Translations under genes and position numbers: made by a program
Assembly (NCBI RefSeq): GCF_000718775.1
Contig: NZ_JOCB01000120.1
Location: 1-23,662 of the forward strand
From: Streptomyces sp. NRRL S-31
GTDB lineage: Bacteria > Actinomycetota > Actinomycetes > Streptomycetales > Streptomycetaceae
Length of the DNA: 23,662 nt
Direction of reading: 5' to 3'
Notes under the pieces: model-generated
What the model saw: the letters and a program-made list of their open reading frames with translations, nothing else
The model's database searches: none
What the model was told of the DNA's origin: nothing
Part shown: positions 1-8,265 of the stretch, one piece after another
Layout of the letters: each line of letters begins with the position of its first letter
Numbering within the stretch: the stretch's first letter is position 1

Positions 1-3000
1 GCCCCCGCCCCCGCCGCCCCCCGCACCGCCCCCGCCCGCACGACCGTCACCCTCGTCACGGGCGACGAGGTGACCGTTACCGAGCTGGGAGGCGGCCGGC
101 GCACCGTGACCGTGCGACGGCCCCCCGGGGCCCCGGGCGCCGTGCGGACCGAGTCGGGCGGCGGACACCTCACCGTCGTACCGGACGAGGCTCTGCCGTA
201 CCTGCGGGCCGGCACCCTGGACCGGCGGCTGTTCGACGTCGGCGGGCTGATCCGGCAGGGGCTCACCGACGCCGAGACCGGCGCGCTGCCGCTGATCGTC
301 ACCTACGACGAGGGCGTGCGGGCCGCGACCCCGGCCGGCACCGAGCGGACGCGGGCCCTGCCCAGCCTGCGCGGGGCCGCGGTGGCGGCCGGCAAAGGGC
401 GTGCCTTCTGGCGGTCGTTCATCCGCTCGTCCGGCATCGACAAGGTGTGGCTGGACGGGCGGGTCCGCGCCGCCATGGCCGAGAGCAACGCCCAGATCGG
501 CACCGGCACGGCCTGGGACGCCGGGCTGACCGGCAAGGGCGTCACCGTCGCGGTCCTCGACACCGGCGCCGACCTCGGCCACCCCGACCTGGCGGGCCGC
601 GTCACCACCGGCAAGAGCTTCGTCGACGGACAGGAGGTCGCCGACCGCAACGGACACGGCACCCACGTCACCTCCACCGTCGGCGGCAGCGGCGCCGCCT
701 CCGACGGCAGGGAGAAGGGGGTCGCGCCGGGCGCCGCGCTCGCCGTCGGCAAGGTGCTCGGCGACCAGGGCACGGGCAGCGAGTCGCAGATCATCGCCGG
801 GATGGAGTGGGCGGCCCGGGACGTGCGCGCCCGGATCGTCTCCATGAGCCTGGGCTCGACCGAGCCGAGCGACGGCACCGACCCGATGGCCCAGGCGGTG
901 AACACCCTCTCCGCGCAGACCGGAGCGCTGTTCGTCGTCGCCGCCGGCAACACGGGCGCCCCCTCCTCCATCGGCTCGCCCGGCGCCGCCGACGCCGCCC
1001 TCACCGTCGGCGCGGTCGACTCCGCCGACCGGCCGGCCTACTTCACCTCCGGCGGACCCCGCCCCGGCGACCACGCGCTGAAACCCGACGTCTCGGCGCC
1101 CGGCGTCGACATCCTCGCCGCCCGCTCCGGACTCGTCCCCGGCAGCGGCCCCTACACCTCCATGAGCGGCACCTCCATGGCGACCCCGCAGGTCGCGGGC
1201 GTGGCCGCCCTGCTCGCCGAGCGGCACCCCGACTGGACCGGCGCCCGGCTGAAGGACGCGCTGATGTCCACATCCCGGCAGCTCGACGCCTCCGCCTACC
1301 TGGTCGGCGCCGGACGGGTGAGCGTGCCCGACGCCGTGCGGGCGGACGTCACCGCCACCGGCAGCGCCGACCTCGGCTTCCACCGCTGGCCGTACGACGC
1401 GAACCGGCCGGTGACCCGCACCGTCACCTACACCAACTCCGCCGACCGGCCCGTCGAACTGAGACTGTCCGTGACGGACGCGCCGGACGGCGTCGCCACC
1501 CTCGCCCGGGACACCCTCACCGTCCCCGCCCACGGCACCACCTCCACCACCGTCACCGGCGACGGCGCGAAGGCCCCCGTCGGCGAGACGAGCGGCCGGA
1601 TCGTGGCCGCGGGCCCGGATGGCACGCCCCTCGCGCACACCGCGTTCGGGCTGGTCAAGGAGGAGGAGCGGTACACGCTCACGGTCCATGTGAAGGACCG
1701 CGACGGAGCGCCCGCGGCCGCCGACCTCACCGTGCAGCGGCTCGCCGCGGGCCAGGACGCCCAGCCCGCGCACGTCGACGGCTCGGGCACCCTCGCGCTG
1801 CGCCTGGAACCCGGCACCTACAGCCTGGCCTCCTTCCTCGACGTGCGCGGCAGCCACGGCGCCGACTCGCTCGGCCTCGGCTTCCTCGCGGCCCCCGAGA
1901 TCGCCCTCGACCGCGACCGTGACGTCACCCTGGACGCGCGCGCACTGCGCGAGGTCCGGGCGGCCGTCGGCCGGCGCACGGAGACCCGCCAGCTCGTCAT
2001 GGAGTACGACCGGGCGGCGGACGGCGCCGACCTGTTCGGCGCGGTCCAGGTGCCGCCGGCCTACGACAGCGTCTTCGCCGCGCCCACCGGCAAGGTCACC
2101 CGGGGCACCTTCGAGTACCGCACCGTGTGGCGGCTGGCCGAACCGCTGCTGGAGGTCGAGGGGATCGGCGAGGCGACCGTGCAGGCCGGCGGCACCCTGA
2201 TCGAGGGACGCACCCGGCTGCCGCTGGCCGACGTCGGGGACGGGCCGCTGACCGGGGTGGCCGGCAAGGCGGTCCTCGCCCACCTCGCCGACGGCGCCGA
2301 CCCGGCCGCGCTCGCCGGCGCCGCGCAGGACGCCGGAGCCAGGGCGCTGTTCGTGACCGACGACGCGCCGGGCCGGCTGACGGCCTGGTGGGGCACCGAC
2401 GACAACGCCGACCGGCCGCTCCAGATCGCCACGGTCGACCGCGCGGACGCGGCCCGGCTGCGGGCGGCGGGCCGGGTCGACATGACCGGCATCCCCGACC
2501 CGTCGTACGTGTACGACCTGTCCGAGGGCCACCGGGGCGCGATCCCGGACCGGAACCTCACCTACGCCCCCGCGGGCGACCGGCTCGCCGCCGTGCACGT
2601 CAGGTTCCACGCGGCCCGGCCGGCCGTCGGGGGCGAGTTCCGGTACTCGATCACCGACACCTTCCCGATCGGCCTCGGCTTCCAGGAGCGCGTCGACCTG
2701 CCCGCCGAGCGCACCGACTACGTCTCCACCGGCCCCGGCCAGCTGTGGCACGAGTCCGTCACCGCACGCGACGGCGCGCTGGAGGAGCGCGGCGGCCTGG
2801 TCCGGTACGCGGGCGGATCGCGGCCGGGGCTGGACTGGTTCCGTCCGGTGTGGCACCCGTGGCTGGGCACCGGGCTGGGCTGGGGACAGCAACGCGCCGG
2901 GAACCAGCTCCGGTTCAACACCCCCGGCTGGGGCGACTCCGGGCCCGACCACACCGGCTTCGGCGACGTGTGGGGCGACGGCGGCGGCATGCGCCAGACC

Positions 3001-3528
3001 ACCGCCGTCCGGCTGGACGGCACCCTCGTCGACCGGCGCAGCGGCTCCGCCGCCTACGTCCGGGACGCGCCCGCCGACGAACACACCTACAAGGTGGTCA
3101 CCGACACCGCCCTGGACGCCGGCGGGTGGCGGCCGGCCACCGAGGGCCACACCGAGTGGACCGTCCGGTCGGCGGCCACCCCTGAGGACCGCTGGACCCT
3201 CCTGCCGCTCGTCAACCTCGCCTTCGACCTCGACACCGACCTCGCCGGCACGGTGCCCGGCGGGAAGCGGACACCGATCGGGATCGGCGCCGCGTACGTG
3301 GCGGGGGCGCCCGGCACCGGGAGGCTCGGCGGCGGCCGGCTGGAGGTGTCGTACGACGACGGCACGGTCTGGCGGACGGTCCCGCTGACCGCCGGCCGGG
3401 GCGCCTCCTGGCGCGGCACGCTCACCGTGCCGCGCGGCGCCGCCCACGTCTCCCTGCGGGCCTCGGCCCACGACGACAGGGGCGGCTCGGTCACCCAGGA
3501 GATCATCCGGGCGGTGGCGGTGCGGTAG
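1..3528 (+). CDS. Secreted subtilisin-like serine protease (peptidase S8), 5' end outside window
   Basis: The reading frame is open from base 1. The first internal start is a GTG at 70, but the residues before it (TVTLVTGDEVTV) are the conserved prodomain opening of Streptomyces S8 proteases, so the true start and signal peptide lie upstream. The catalytic triad is complete: Asp in VLDTGAD (codon 559-561), His in NGHGTH (655-657) and Ser in SGTSMATP (1174-1176), with the oxyanion Asn in AAGN (949-951). After the protease domain (ending near base 1350) come about 720 residues that look like beta-sandwich modules and a PA-like insert; I cannot assign their function. It is presumably an exported protein-degrading enzyme. 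The last 26 bases overlap the 3' end of the convergent carboxyltransferase gene. The family is certain; the substrate is unknown. Confidence 0.93.
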   Translation, partial: APAPAAPRTAPARTTVTLVTGDEVTVTELGGGRRTVTVRRPPGAPGAVRTESGGGHLTVVPDEALPYLRAGTLDRRLFDVGGLIRQGLTDAETGALPLIVTYDEGVRAATPAGTERTRALPSLRGAAVAAGKGRAFWRSFIRSSGIDKVWLDGRVRAAMAESNAQIGTGTAWDAGLTGKGVTVAVLDTGADLGHPDLAGRVTTGKSFVDGQEVADRNGHGTHVTSTVGGSGAASDGREKGVAPGAALAVGKVLGDQGTGSESQIIAGMEWAARDVRARIVSMSLGSTEPSDGTDPMAQAVNTLSAQTGALFVVAAGNTGAPSSIGSPGAADAALTVGAVDSADRPAYFTSGGPRPGDHALKPDVSAPGVDILAARSGLVPGSGPYTSMSGTSMATPQVAGVAALLAERHPDWTGARLKDALMSTSRQLDASAYLVGAGRVSVPDAVRADVTATGSADLGFHRWPYDANRPVTRTVTYTNSADRPVELRLSVTDAPDGVATLARDTLTVPAHGTTSTTVTGDGAKAPVGETSGRIVAAGPDGTPLAHTAFGLVKEEERYTLTVHVKDRDGAPAAADLTVQRLAAGQDAQPAHVDGSGTLALRLEPGTYSLASFLDVRGSHGADSLGLGFLAAPEIALDRDRDVTLDARALREVRAAVGRRTETRQLVMEYDRAADGADLFGAVQVPPAYDSVFAAPTGKVTRGTFEYRTVWRLAEPLLEVEGIGEATVQAGGTLIEGRTRLPLADVGDGPLTGVAGKAVLAHLADGADPAALAGAAQDAGARALFVTDDAPGRLTAWWGTDDNADRPLQIATVDRADAARLRAAGRVDMTGIPDPSYVYDLSEGHRGAIPDRNLTYAPAGDRLAAVHVRFHAARPAVGGEFRYSITDTFPIGLGFQERVDLPAERTDYVSTGPGQLWHESVTARDGALEERGGLVRYAGGSRPGLDWFRPVWHPWLGTGLGWGQQRAGNQLRFNTPGWGDSGPDHTGFGDVWGDGGGMRQTTAVRLDGTLVDRRSGSAAYVRDAPADEHTYKVVTDTALDAGGWRPATEGHTEWTVRSAATPEDRWTLLPLVNLAFDLDTDLAGTVPGGKRTPIGIGAAYVAGAPGTGRLGGGRLEVSYDDGTVWRTVPLTAGRGASWRGTLTVPRGAAHVSLRASAHDDRGGSVTQEIIRAVAVR

Positions 3529-5026
3529 CCCCGGCGCGGGGGTGGTCCGCGGGCCCGACGACGCCCCGGACCACCCCCAGCTCCACCAGGTCCTGCGGCC
3601 GGACGCGCAGCCGGTCCGCGGTCGCCTCCGCCTCCCCGGGCGGCCGCTTGAGGATCGCCGCCGCGAGTTCGGGCGCGATCACCGAGAAGTAACTGTCGGG
3701 AGTGGCCCAGGTGTTGCCCGGCGCGGCCAGCGCCAGCGCCCCGCCGGAGCCGCCCTCGCCGACGACCAGCGTGGTGATCGGCACCCGCGCGCCGGCCACC
3801 GCCGCGAACACCTCGGCGATGGCGGCCCCGGCCCCCTGCCGCTCCGCGTCCGCGTCGTTGGCGGCGCCCGGGGTGTCCACCAGCGTCAGCACGGGGATGC
3901 CGAGCCGGTCGGCGAGCCGGATCAGCCGGGCGGCGGTGCGGTACCCGGCGGGGCGGGTCGCGGTGCCGGTCTGCGCCGCGTAGGCCACGGTGCGGCCGTC
4001 CCGCTCGCCGAACCCGCACAGCATCCCGTCGGGGTCGCTGCCGCCGCACCGGTCGCCGCTGATCAGCACCCGGTCACCGAAGTAGGCGTCCAGATACGCC
4101 CGCGCCCGCGGACGCCCGGCGTCCCGGGCCCGCCCGACGGCCTCCCACCCGGTGACCGGCAACCCGTCCCGACCGAGGGCGAACGGCACCGGAGCGGGCA
4201 CGCCCCCCCGGCCCCCCGCGTCGTCTCCGGGCCCCTCCGCACCGGCTCCGGGTTCCTCCGCACCGGCTCCGCACTCATGCGCACCGGCTCCGGTGGGGGC
4301 CGGGGCCGCGGGGTCCGTGCCGGTCTCCGCCGAGGTCGGTCCCGTCCGCTGTCCGGACAGCAGGCGGAGCCATGTCCCGAGGACCTCCCTCAGCCGGGCC
4401 GGCACCACCACCGCGTCCGCCGAGCCCGCCGCCACCTGGGCCTCGGCCGTGTACGCGGCCGGGTCGGCGCCGGGCGGGCGGACCCGGGAACCGGCGAAGC
4501 CCACCTGGGCGCCGGGCAGGGCCAGCACGACGTCCGCGCCCGCGCCGAGCGTGGCCCAGCCGCCGCCGGTCGTCGGGTCCCGCAGGACCGCGAGCTGCGG
4601 CAGCCCGGCCGCCCTGGTGAGCGCGGACTGGCGGGCCACCCGCTGGAGCTGGGTCAGCGCGCGCATGCCCTCCTGCATGCGGCTGCCCCCGGTCGCGATC
4701 AGCGGCACCACCGGCAGCCGGTGCGCGCGGGCGTATGCGTACGCCGCCTCCAGCCGGTCCCCGGTGCCCTCGCCCAGCGAGCCGCCCAGGAAGCCGAACT
4801 CGAAGGCGATCAGCACGGCCCGGGTGCCCCCGACGCGCGCGGTGCCGCAGACCACCGACTCCCGCTCGCCGGTGCGCGCGGCGGCACGGGCGCGGGAGGC
4901 GTCGTAACCCGGCCAGCCGAGCGGGCCGTCGGGCTCGGACCGCCCGGCGGGGTCCGCGAGTTCGCGGAAGGTGCCCGCGTCGGTGACCAGCGCGAGTATC
5001 TCCCGCGCCGACAGCCGCTCAGCCAT
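3503..5026 (-). CDS. Fused AccD/AccA-type acyl-CoA carboxyltransferase
   Basis: A 507-residue protein with two crotonase-fold carboxyltransferase halves. Residues 1-225 resemble AccD (ATGGSRMQEG at about 111-120, then DPTTGG and GFAGSRV), without the N-terminal zinc ribbon of bacterial AccD. Residues 286-507 resemble AccA (LVDTPGA near 382-388, GEGGSGGALA at 423-432, SVIAPE near 448-453). A low-complexity Ala/Gly/Glu/Pro linker of about 60 residues joins them. Such proteins transfer a carboxyl group between biotin and an acyl-CoA. No biotin carboxylase or biotin carrier gene is in the window. The ATG at 5026 overlaps the stop of matB by 8 bases, so the two are translationally coupled and probably share malonyl-CoA or methylmalonyl-CoA as a metabolite. 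It could act as a carboxylase component or in the decarboxylating direction; the sequence does not decide. Confidence 0.88.
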   Translation of the reverse strand: MAERLSAREILALVTDAGTFRELADPAGRSEPDGPLGWPGYDASRARAAARTGERESVVCGTARVGGTRAVLIAFEFGFLGGSLGEGTGDRLEAAYAYARAHRLPVVPLIATGGSRMQEGMRALTQLQRVARQSALTRAAGLPQLAVLRDPTTGGGWATLGAGADVVLALPGAQVGFAGSRVRPPGADPAAYTAEAQVAAGSADAVVVPARLREVLGTWLRLLSGQRTGPTSAETGTDPAAPAPTGAGAHECGAGAEEPGAGAEGPGDDAGGRGGVPAPVPFALGRDGLPVTGWEAVGRARDAGRPRARAYLDAYFGDRVLISGDRCGGSDPDGMLCGFGERDGRTVAYAAQTGTATRPAGYRTAARLIRLADRLGIPVLTLVDTPGAANDADAERQGAGAAIAEVFAAVAGARVPITTLVVGEGGSGGALALAAPGNTWATPDSYFSVIAPELAAAILKRPPGEAEATADRLRVRPQDLVELGVVRGVVGPADHPRAGATAPPPPG

Positions 5027-6464
5027 CGGCCAGCGCCCGCTTCATGATCTTCCCCATGTCGTTGCGGGGCAGCGCGTCCAGGTGGCGGACGACGCGGGGG
5101 CGCTTGTGCGGGGCGAGCCGGCGGGCCACGTGGTCCGCCAGCTCCCCGGCGGACGGCGGCGCCTGCGGGTCCGCCGGGACGATCCAGGCCACGATCCGCT
5201 CGCCCAGGTCGGCGTCCGGCTCCCCGGTGACCGCGGCCTCCCGCACCCCCGGGTGCTCCAGCAGCGCGTTCTCGATCTCACCGGCCCCGATCTTGTAACC
5301 ACCGCTCTTGATCAGGTCGGTGGCCTTCCGCCCGACGATCCGGACGTACCCGTCGGCCTCGCGCACCGCCATGTCCCCGGTGCGGAACCAGCCGTCCGGC
5401 GTGAACGCGGCGGCCGTGGCGTCGGGCCGGTTCAGGTACTCGGTGAACAGGTTCGGACCGCGCACCTGGATCTCGCCGACGGTCTCCGCGTCGTACGCGG
5501 TGACCGGCGTGCCGTCCTCCTCCACCAGCCGCAGCTCCACGCCCGGCAGCGGCACCCCGACCGTGCCGGCCCGGGCCTCCCCGTCGGCCCGCACACTGGT
5601 GTTCATCAGCGTCTCCGTCATGCCGTACCGCTCGATCACCCGGCGCCCGGTGGCCGCCGCGATCCGCTCGTGGTCGTGCACCGGCAGCGCGGCCGACCCC
5701 GAGACCAGCAGCCGGGCCCGGCCGAGCGCCGCGGCCAGCCCCGGGTCGTCCGGCAGGGCCTCGGCGATCCGGTGGTACATCGTCGGCACCCCGAAGAGCA
5801 TGGTCGCGCCGGAGTCCAGCTCCCGGGCCACGCCCTCGGGGGAGAACCGGCCCAGGTGCCGCACCGAGCCGCCGCGGCGCAGCGGGCCGAGGACGCCGAG
5901 CACCAGCCCGTGCACATGGAACAGCGGCAGGCCGTGCACCAGCACGTCGTCCCCGGTCCACCGCCAGGCGTCGGCGAGCGCGTCCAGCGTGGTGGCCAGC
6001 GCCCGGCGGGGCAGGACCGCCCCCTTGGGCGGCCCGGTGGTCCCGGAGGTGTAGACGATCAGCGCCGGGTCGCCGTCCGCGGCGGACTCCGCCGGGACCG
6101 GCCCGGACGCGGACGCGTCGACCTCCACCCGTGCCAGGTCCCCGAAGACGGGCGGCAGTTCGGTGCCGGGCGCGGTGAGGACGAGGGACGGCGCGCTGTC
6201 GGCGAGGATGTGCGCCAGTTCCCGCTCGCCCGACTTCGGGTTGAGCGGCACCGCGGCCACCCCGGCGAGCAGCGCCCCGGTCACCGCGACGGCGGTCTCC
6301 AGCTCCGGGGTGGCCCACACGGCGACCCGGCCCGCCGCCCCGATCCGGGCGGCCAGGGCACCGGCGGCGCCCGCGAGTCCGCCGTACGTCAGGGTCCGTG
6401 GCCCGAACCGCAGGGCGACCCGCTCGCCGGGACCGCCCGCCAGGGCGGGGAAGAGAGAGGACAC
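5019..6464 (-). CDS. matB: Malonyl-CoA/methylmalonyl-CoA synthetase MatB
   Basis: An AMP-forming acyl-CoA ligase of 481 residues that makes malonyl-CoA (and often methylmalonyl-CoA) from the diacid, CoA and ATP. Motifs seen: the phosphate-binding loop YTSGTTGPPKG at about residues 138-148, ERYGMTETLMNTS, the hinge region GRKATDLIKSGGYKIG, and the catalytic lysine in NDMGKIMKRAL near the C terminus. The sequence closely matches what I remember of S. coelicolor MatB (SCO2444). I chose the GTG at 6464 because AAGGAG lies 8 nt upstream; the more upstream GTG at 6473 abuts that ribosome-binding site and cannot use it. It is the first gene of a two-gene operon with the carboxyltransferase and is divergent from the ATP-grasp gene. 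It probably supplies extender units for polyketide or fatty acid synthesis. Confidence 0.93.
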   Translation of the reverse strand: MSSLFPALAGGPGERVALRFGPRTLTYGGLAGAAGALAARIGAAGRVAVWATPELETAVAVTGALLAGVAAVPLNPKSGERELAHILADSAPSLVLTAPGTELPPVFGDLARVEVDASASGPVPAESAADGDPALIVYTSGTTGPPKGAVLPRRALATTLDALADAWRWTGDDVLVHGLPLFHVHGLVLGVLGPLRRGGSVRHLGRFSPEGVARELDSGATMLFGVPTMYHRIAEALPDDPGLAAALGRARLLVSGSAALPVHDHERIAAATGRRVIERYGMTETLMNTSVRADGEARAGTVGVPLPGVELRLVEEDGTPVTAYDAETVGEIQVRGPNLFTEYLNRPDATAAAFTPDGWFRTGDMAVREADGYVRIVGRKATDLIKSGGYKIGAGEIENALLEHPGVREAAVTGEPDADLGERIVAWIVPADPQAPPSAGELADHVARRLAPHKRPRVVRHLDALPRNDMGKIMKRALADG

Positions 6465-6595
6465 GCGGCGCACTCCTTACTGTCGACGGTGCCGGCCGCC
6501 GGGCACGGCAGCACCCTTCCTACACCAGCGGCCGTCCCGCCCGCCGGGCCCCGGCCGGTGCTTGTTAGCCTCACTGCCGCACCGACCGTCGAACC

Positions 6596-6605
6596 GTCGT
6601 ACGAC
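6596..6605. promoter_or_regulatory. Perfect 10-bp palindrome before the ATP-grasp ribosome-binding site
   Basis: GTCGTACGAC reads identically on both strands and sits just upstream of the AGGGAG ribosome-binding site of the gene starting at 6618, in the 153-bp region between two divergent genes. It could be a small operator, but a palindrome of this length can arise by chance in such GC-rich DNA. A TAGCCT at 6566-6571 could be a -10 box for the same gene; no convincing -35 box was seen. Confidence 0.25.
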
Positions 6606-6617
6606 AGGGAGTCCGCC

Positions 6618-7496
6618 GTGCCCCGCATAGCCCTCGCCACCTACGACCCCGGAGCCGAGCCGGGCAAGGACATCGACCTCCCGGTGCTGGTGCGCGCCCT
6701 CCGCGACGCCGGTGCCGAGGCGGAGGCGCGGTACTGGGACGACCCGGCCGTGGACTGGGCCGGGTACGACCTGGTGCTCATCCGCTCGACCTGGGACTAC
6801 AGCTGGCGGGCGGCCGAGTTCGCCGCCTGGGTGGAACGGACCGGCACGCTGACCCGGCTGGCCAACCCGGCCACCGTCGTGCGCTGGAACACCGACAAGC
6901 GCTACCTCGGGGAGCTGGCGGCGGCGGGCGTGCCCACCGTCCCCACCCGCTACACGGCGCCCGGCGAGCCGGCCGACCTGCCTGACGGCCATGACTTCGT
7001 GATCAAGCCGACCTCGGGGGCGGGCGCCCGGTTCGCCGCCCGCTACACGCCCGCCGAGCACGACACCGCGCTGCGGCAGCTCGCGCGGATGCACGCCGAG
7101 GGCTTCACCGCGATGGTGCAGCCGTACATGCCGGGCATCGACGTGCGCGGCGAGCGGGCGCTCCAGTTCTTCGGCGGCCGGCTGCTGCACGCCAGCCGCA
7201 AGGGGGCCGTACTGTCCCCCGGCACCCCGTACGACGCCGTGAAGGTCGCCCATCCCGACCTGGAGCGCTGGCAGCCGACGGACGCCGAACTGGCCGTCGC
7301 CCGGAAGGCGCTGGCCGCCGTGCCGGACAGCCCCGGGCTGCTGTACGCGCGGGTGGACCTGGTGGACGGCGACGACGGCGAGCCCCGCCTGATGGAACTG
7401 GAACTGGTCGAGCCGAACCTGTTCCTGTGGCTGCACCCGGACTCGCTGCCGTACGTGACGGAGGCGATCCTGGCGGCGGCCGTGGACCCCGCCTAG
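6618..7496 (+). CDS. ATP-grasp domain protein, substrate unknown
   Basis: A 292-residue protein starting at GTG 6618, preceded by AGGGAG at 6606-6611. The fold resembles the RimK/glutathione-synthetase group of ATP-grasp ligases: an N-terminal pre-ATP-grasp part with a characteristic LIRSTWDY segment, then [13 protein letters not shown] (nucleotide-binding lysine and glycine-rich loop), [10 protein letters not shown], and a C-terminal metal-binding stretch [13 protein letters not shown]. Members couple a carboxylate to an amine or thiol at the expense of ATP. The open frame continues far upstream, but that part is the antisense shadow of matB and the carboxyltransferase. It is transcribed alone, divergently from matB, and its stop shares CTAG with the convergent neighbour. 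The substrate cannot be inferred. Confidence 0.85.
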   Translation: MPRIALATYDPGAEPGKDIDLPVLVRALRDAGAEAEARYWDDPAVDWAGYDLVLIRSTWDYSWRAAEFAAWVERTGTLTRLANPATVVRWNTDKRYLGELAAAGVPTVPTRYTAPGEPADLPDGHDFVIKPTSGAGARFAARYTPAEHDTALRQLARMHAEGFTAMVQPYMPGIDVRGERALQFFGGRLLHASRKGAVLSPGTPYDAVKVAHPDLERWQPTDAELAVARKALAAVPDSPGLLYARVDLVDGDDGEPRLMELELVEPNLFLWLHPDSLPYVTEAILAAAVDPA

Positions 7497-8146
7497 CCGG
7501 CTCGGCCGCCCCGTCCGCCCCGGCCGGACCGGTCGGAGCGGGAGACGACGGCCGTGCGCTGGAGCAGGCCCCAGGTGAACTCGGCGACCACCTCGTGCCG
7601 TACGCCGTCCCGGTCCGGGGCGGTGAAGGCCAGCCCCCAGCGGGTGGGGGCCGTGCCCTCCAGCGGCCGGGCGGGGGCGAAGGCGCGGGCGGCCTCGTCC
7701 ACCGTGCAGGACCAGGCGGTCAGGTCCTCCAGGGCGCGCAGGGCCGGGGCCGGCGCGTCCGGCGCCCGCACCAGCCACTCGTTCCAGACCCCGCCGTCGG
7801 GCCCCACGAGCACCTCGAAGCGCAGCTCCGGCCAGAGCGGCAGGGCCCACCGCCGGGCCTCGCAGCCGGCGTCACCGAGGCGGCGGGGCACCACGGACTC
7901 GGGGGCGCCGAGGACGGAGCGGTACCGGGCGGCGGCACCCCGGGCCCGCGGCGAGCGGACCATCGCCTGCCACCGCTTGTTGGCCTCCCGCATGTCCGCG
8001 GCCGACGCGCCGAGCCGCCGCCGGGCCTCCTCGACGAGGTCGGGGTTGTGATCGGCCATGCGGCGCAGCAGCACCAGCTGGAAGTCGAGTCCCCTGTCAC
8101 CCATGCCACCCATGCCACCCATGGTGCCCGGCCGGTGCCCGGCCAT
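7493..8146 (-). CDS. Uncharacterised protein, about 217 aa
   Basis: Not recognised as a known family. The N-terminal third is helical and charged ([23 protein letters not shown]), the middle contains a Trp-rich stretch around [13 protein letters not shown] and [10 protein letters not shown], and the C terminus is a short Arg/Gly/Ser tail. No signal peptide or membrane segment is evident. The start is uncertain: ATG 8146 has GGAAGGTGG about 8 nt upstream; GTG 8158 is also possible, and three in-frame ATGs at 8122, 8113 and 8104 fall in a 9-bp tandem repeat. It is divergent from the iclR gene, whose predicted -35 box touches this start region, and convergent with the ATP-grasp gene (CTAG shared by both stops). 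Coding bias matches real Streptomyces genes. Confidence 0.72.
   Translation of the reverse strand: MAGHRPGTMGGMGGMGDRGLDFQLVLLRRMADHNPDLVEEARRRLGASAADMREANKRWQAMVRSPRARGAAARYRSVLGAPESVVPRRLGDAGCEARRWALPLWPELRFEVLVGPDGGVWNEWLVRAPDAPAPALRALEDLTAWSCTVDEAARAFAPARPLEGTAPTRWGLAFTAPDRDGVRHEVVAEFTWGLLQRTAVVSRSDRSGRGGRGGRAG
8098..8124. repeat. 9-bp tandem repeat, three copies, inside the 5' end of the uncharacterised gene
   Basis: CACCCATGC occurs at 8098-8106 and 8107-8115, and with one final mismatch at 8116-8124. On the coding (minus) strand each copy supplies an in-frame ATG, giving Met-Gly-Gly-Met-Gly-Gly-Met-Gly. The number of copies could vary by slippage without breaking the frame. Confidence 0.85.
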
Positions 8147-8174
8147 TGCCCGCGCCACCTTCCCTGACTAGCCT
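8146..8174 (+). promoter_or_regulatory. Candidate promoter of the iclR-lactonase operon
   Basis: TTGCCC at 8146-8151 and TAGCCT at 8169-8174 are separated by 17 nt, a reasonable match to the principal sigma-factor consensus in Streptomyces. The predicted start point falls near 8181, and the downstream operator-like site begins 13 nt after the -10 box. The same -10-to-site spacing occurs at the dehydratase promoter. Inferred from sequence only. Confidence 0.5.
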
Positions 8175-8187
8175 ATGTTCGTCATGC

Positions 8188-8211
8188 CGATCGCCTGTTG
8201 ATATCTCGAAC
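8188..8211 (+). promoter_or_regulatory. Degenerate copy of the three-part operator-like site before iclR
   Basis: In the gene direction the site reads CGATC-N6-TGATAT-CT-CGAAC, matching 13 of 16 fixed positions of the site found before the dehydratase and U32 operons (CGAAC-N6-CGAAAT-N2-CGAAC). It starts 13 nt downstream of the predicted -10 box and ends 54 nt before the GTG start. Probably an autoregulatory operator. Confidence 0.5.
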
Positions 8212-8265
8212 GCCTGACGGCCGATATCGCGCACGGGCGCCTAGACCCAAGGGAGGGGGCCGGAC

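Noticed and set aside
447..1922. Arg/Pro-rich 491-codon frame within the protease gene
   Set aside because: It is a shifted-frame shadow; the composition is dominated by Arg, Pro and His from GC-rich codons and the true frame has an intact catalytic triad.
4971..6617. Upstream extension of the ATP-grasp frame by about 549 codons
   Set aside because: It runs antisense to matB and the carboxyltransferase, has composition typical of shadow frames, and the ATP-grasp domain with a good ribosome-binding site starts at 6618.
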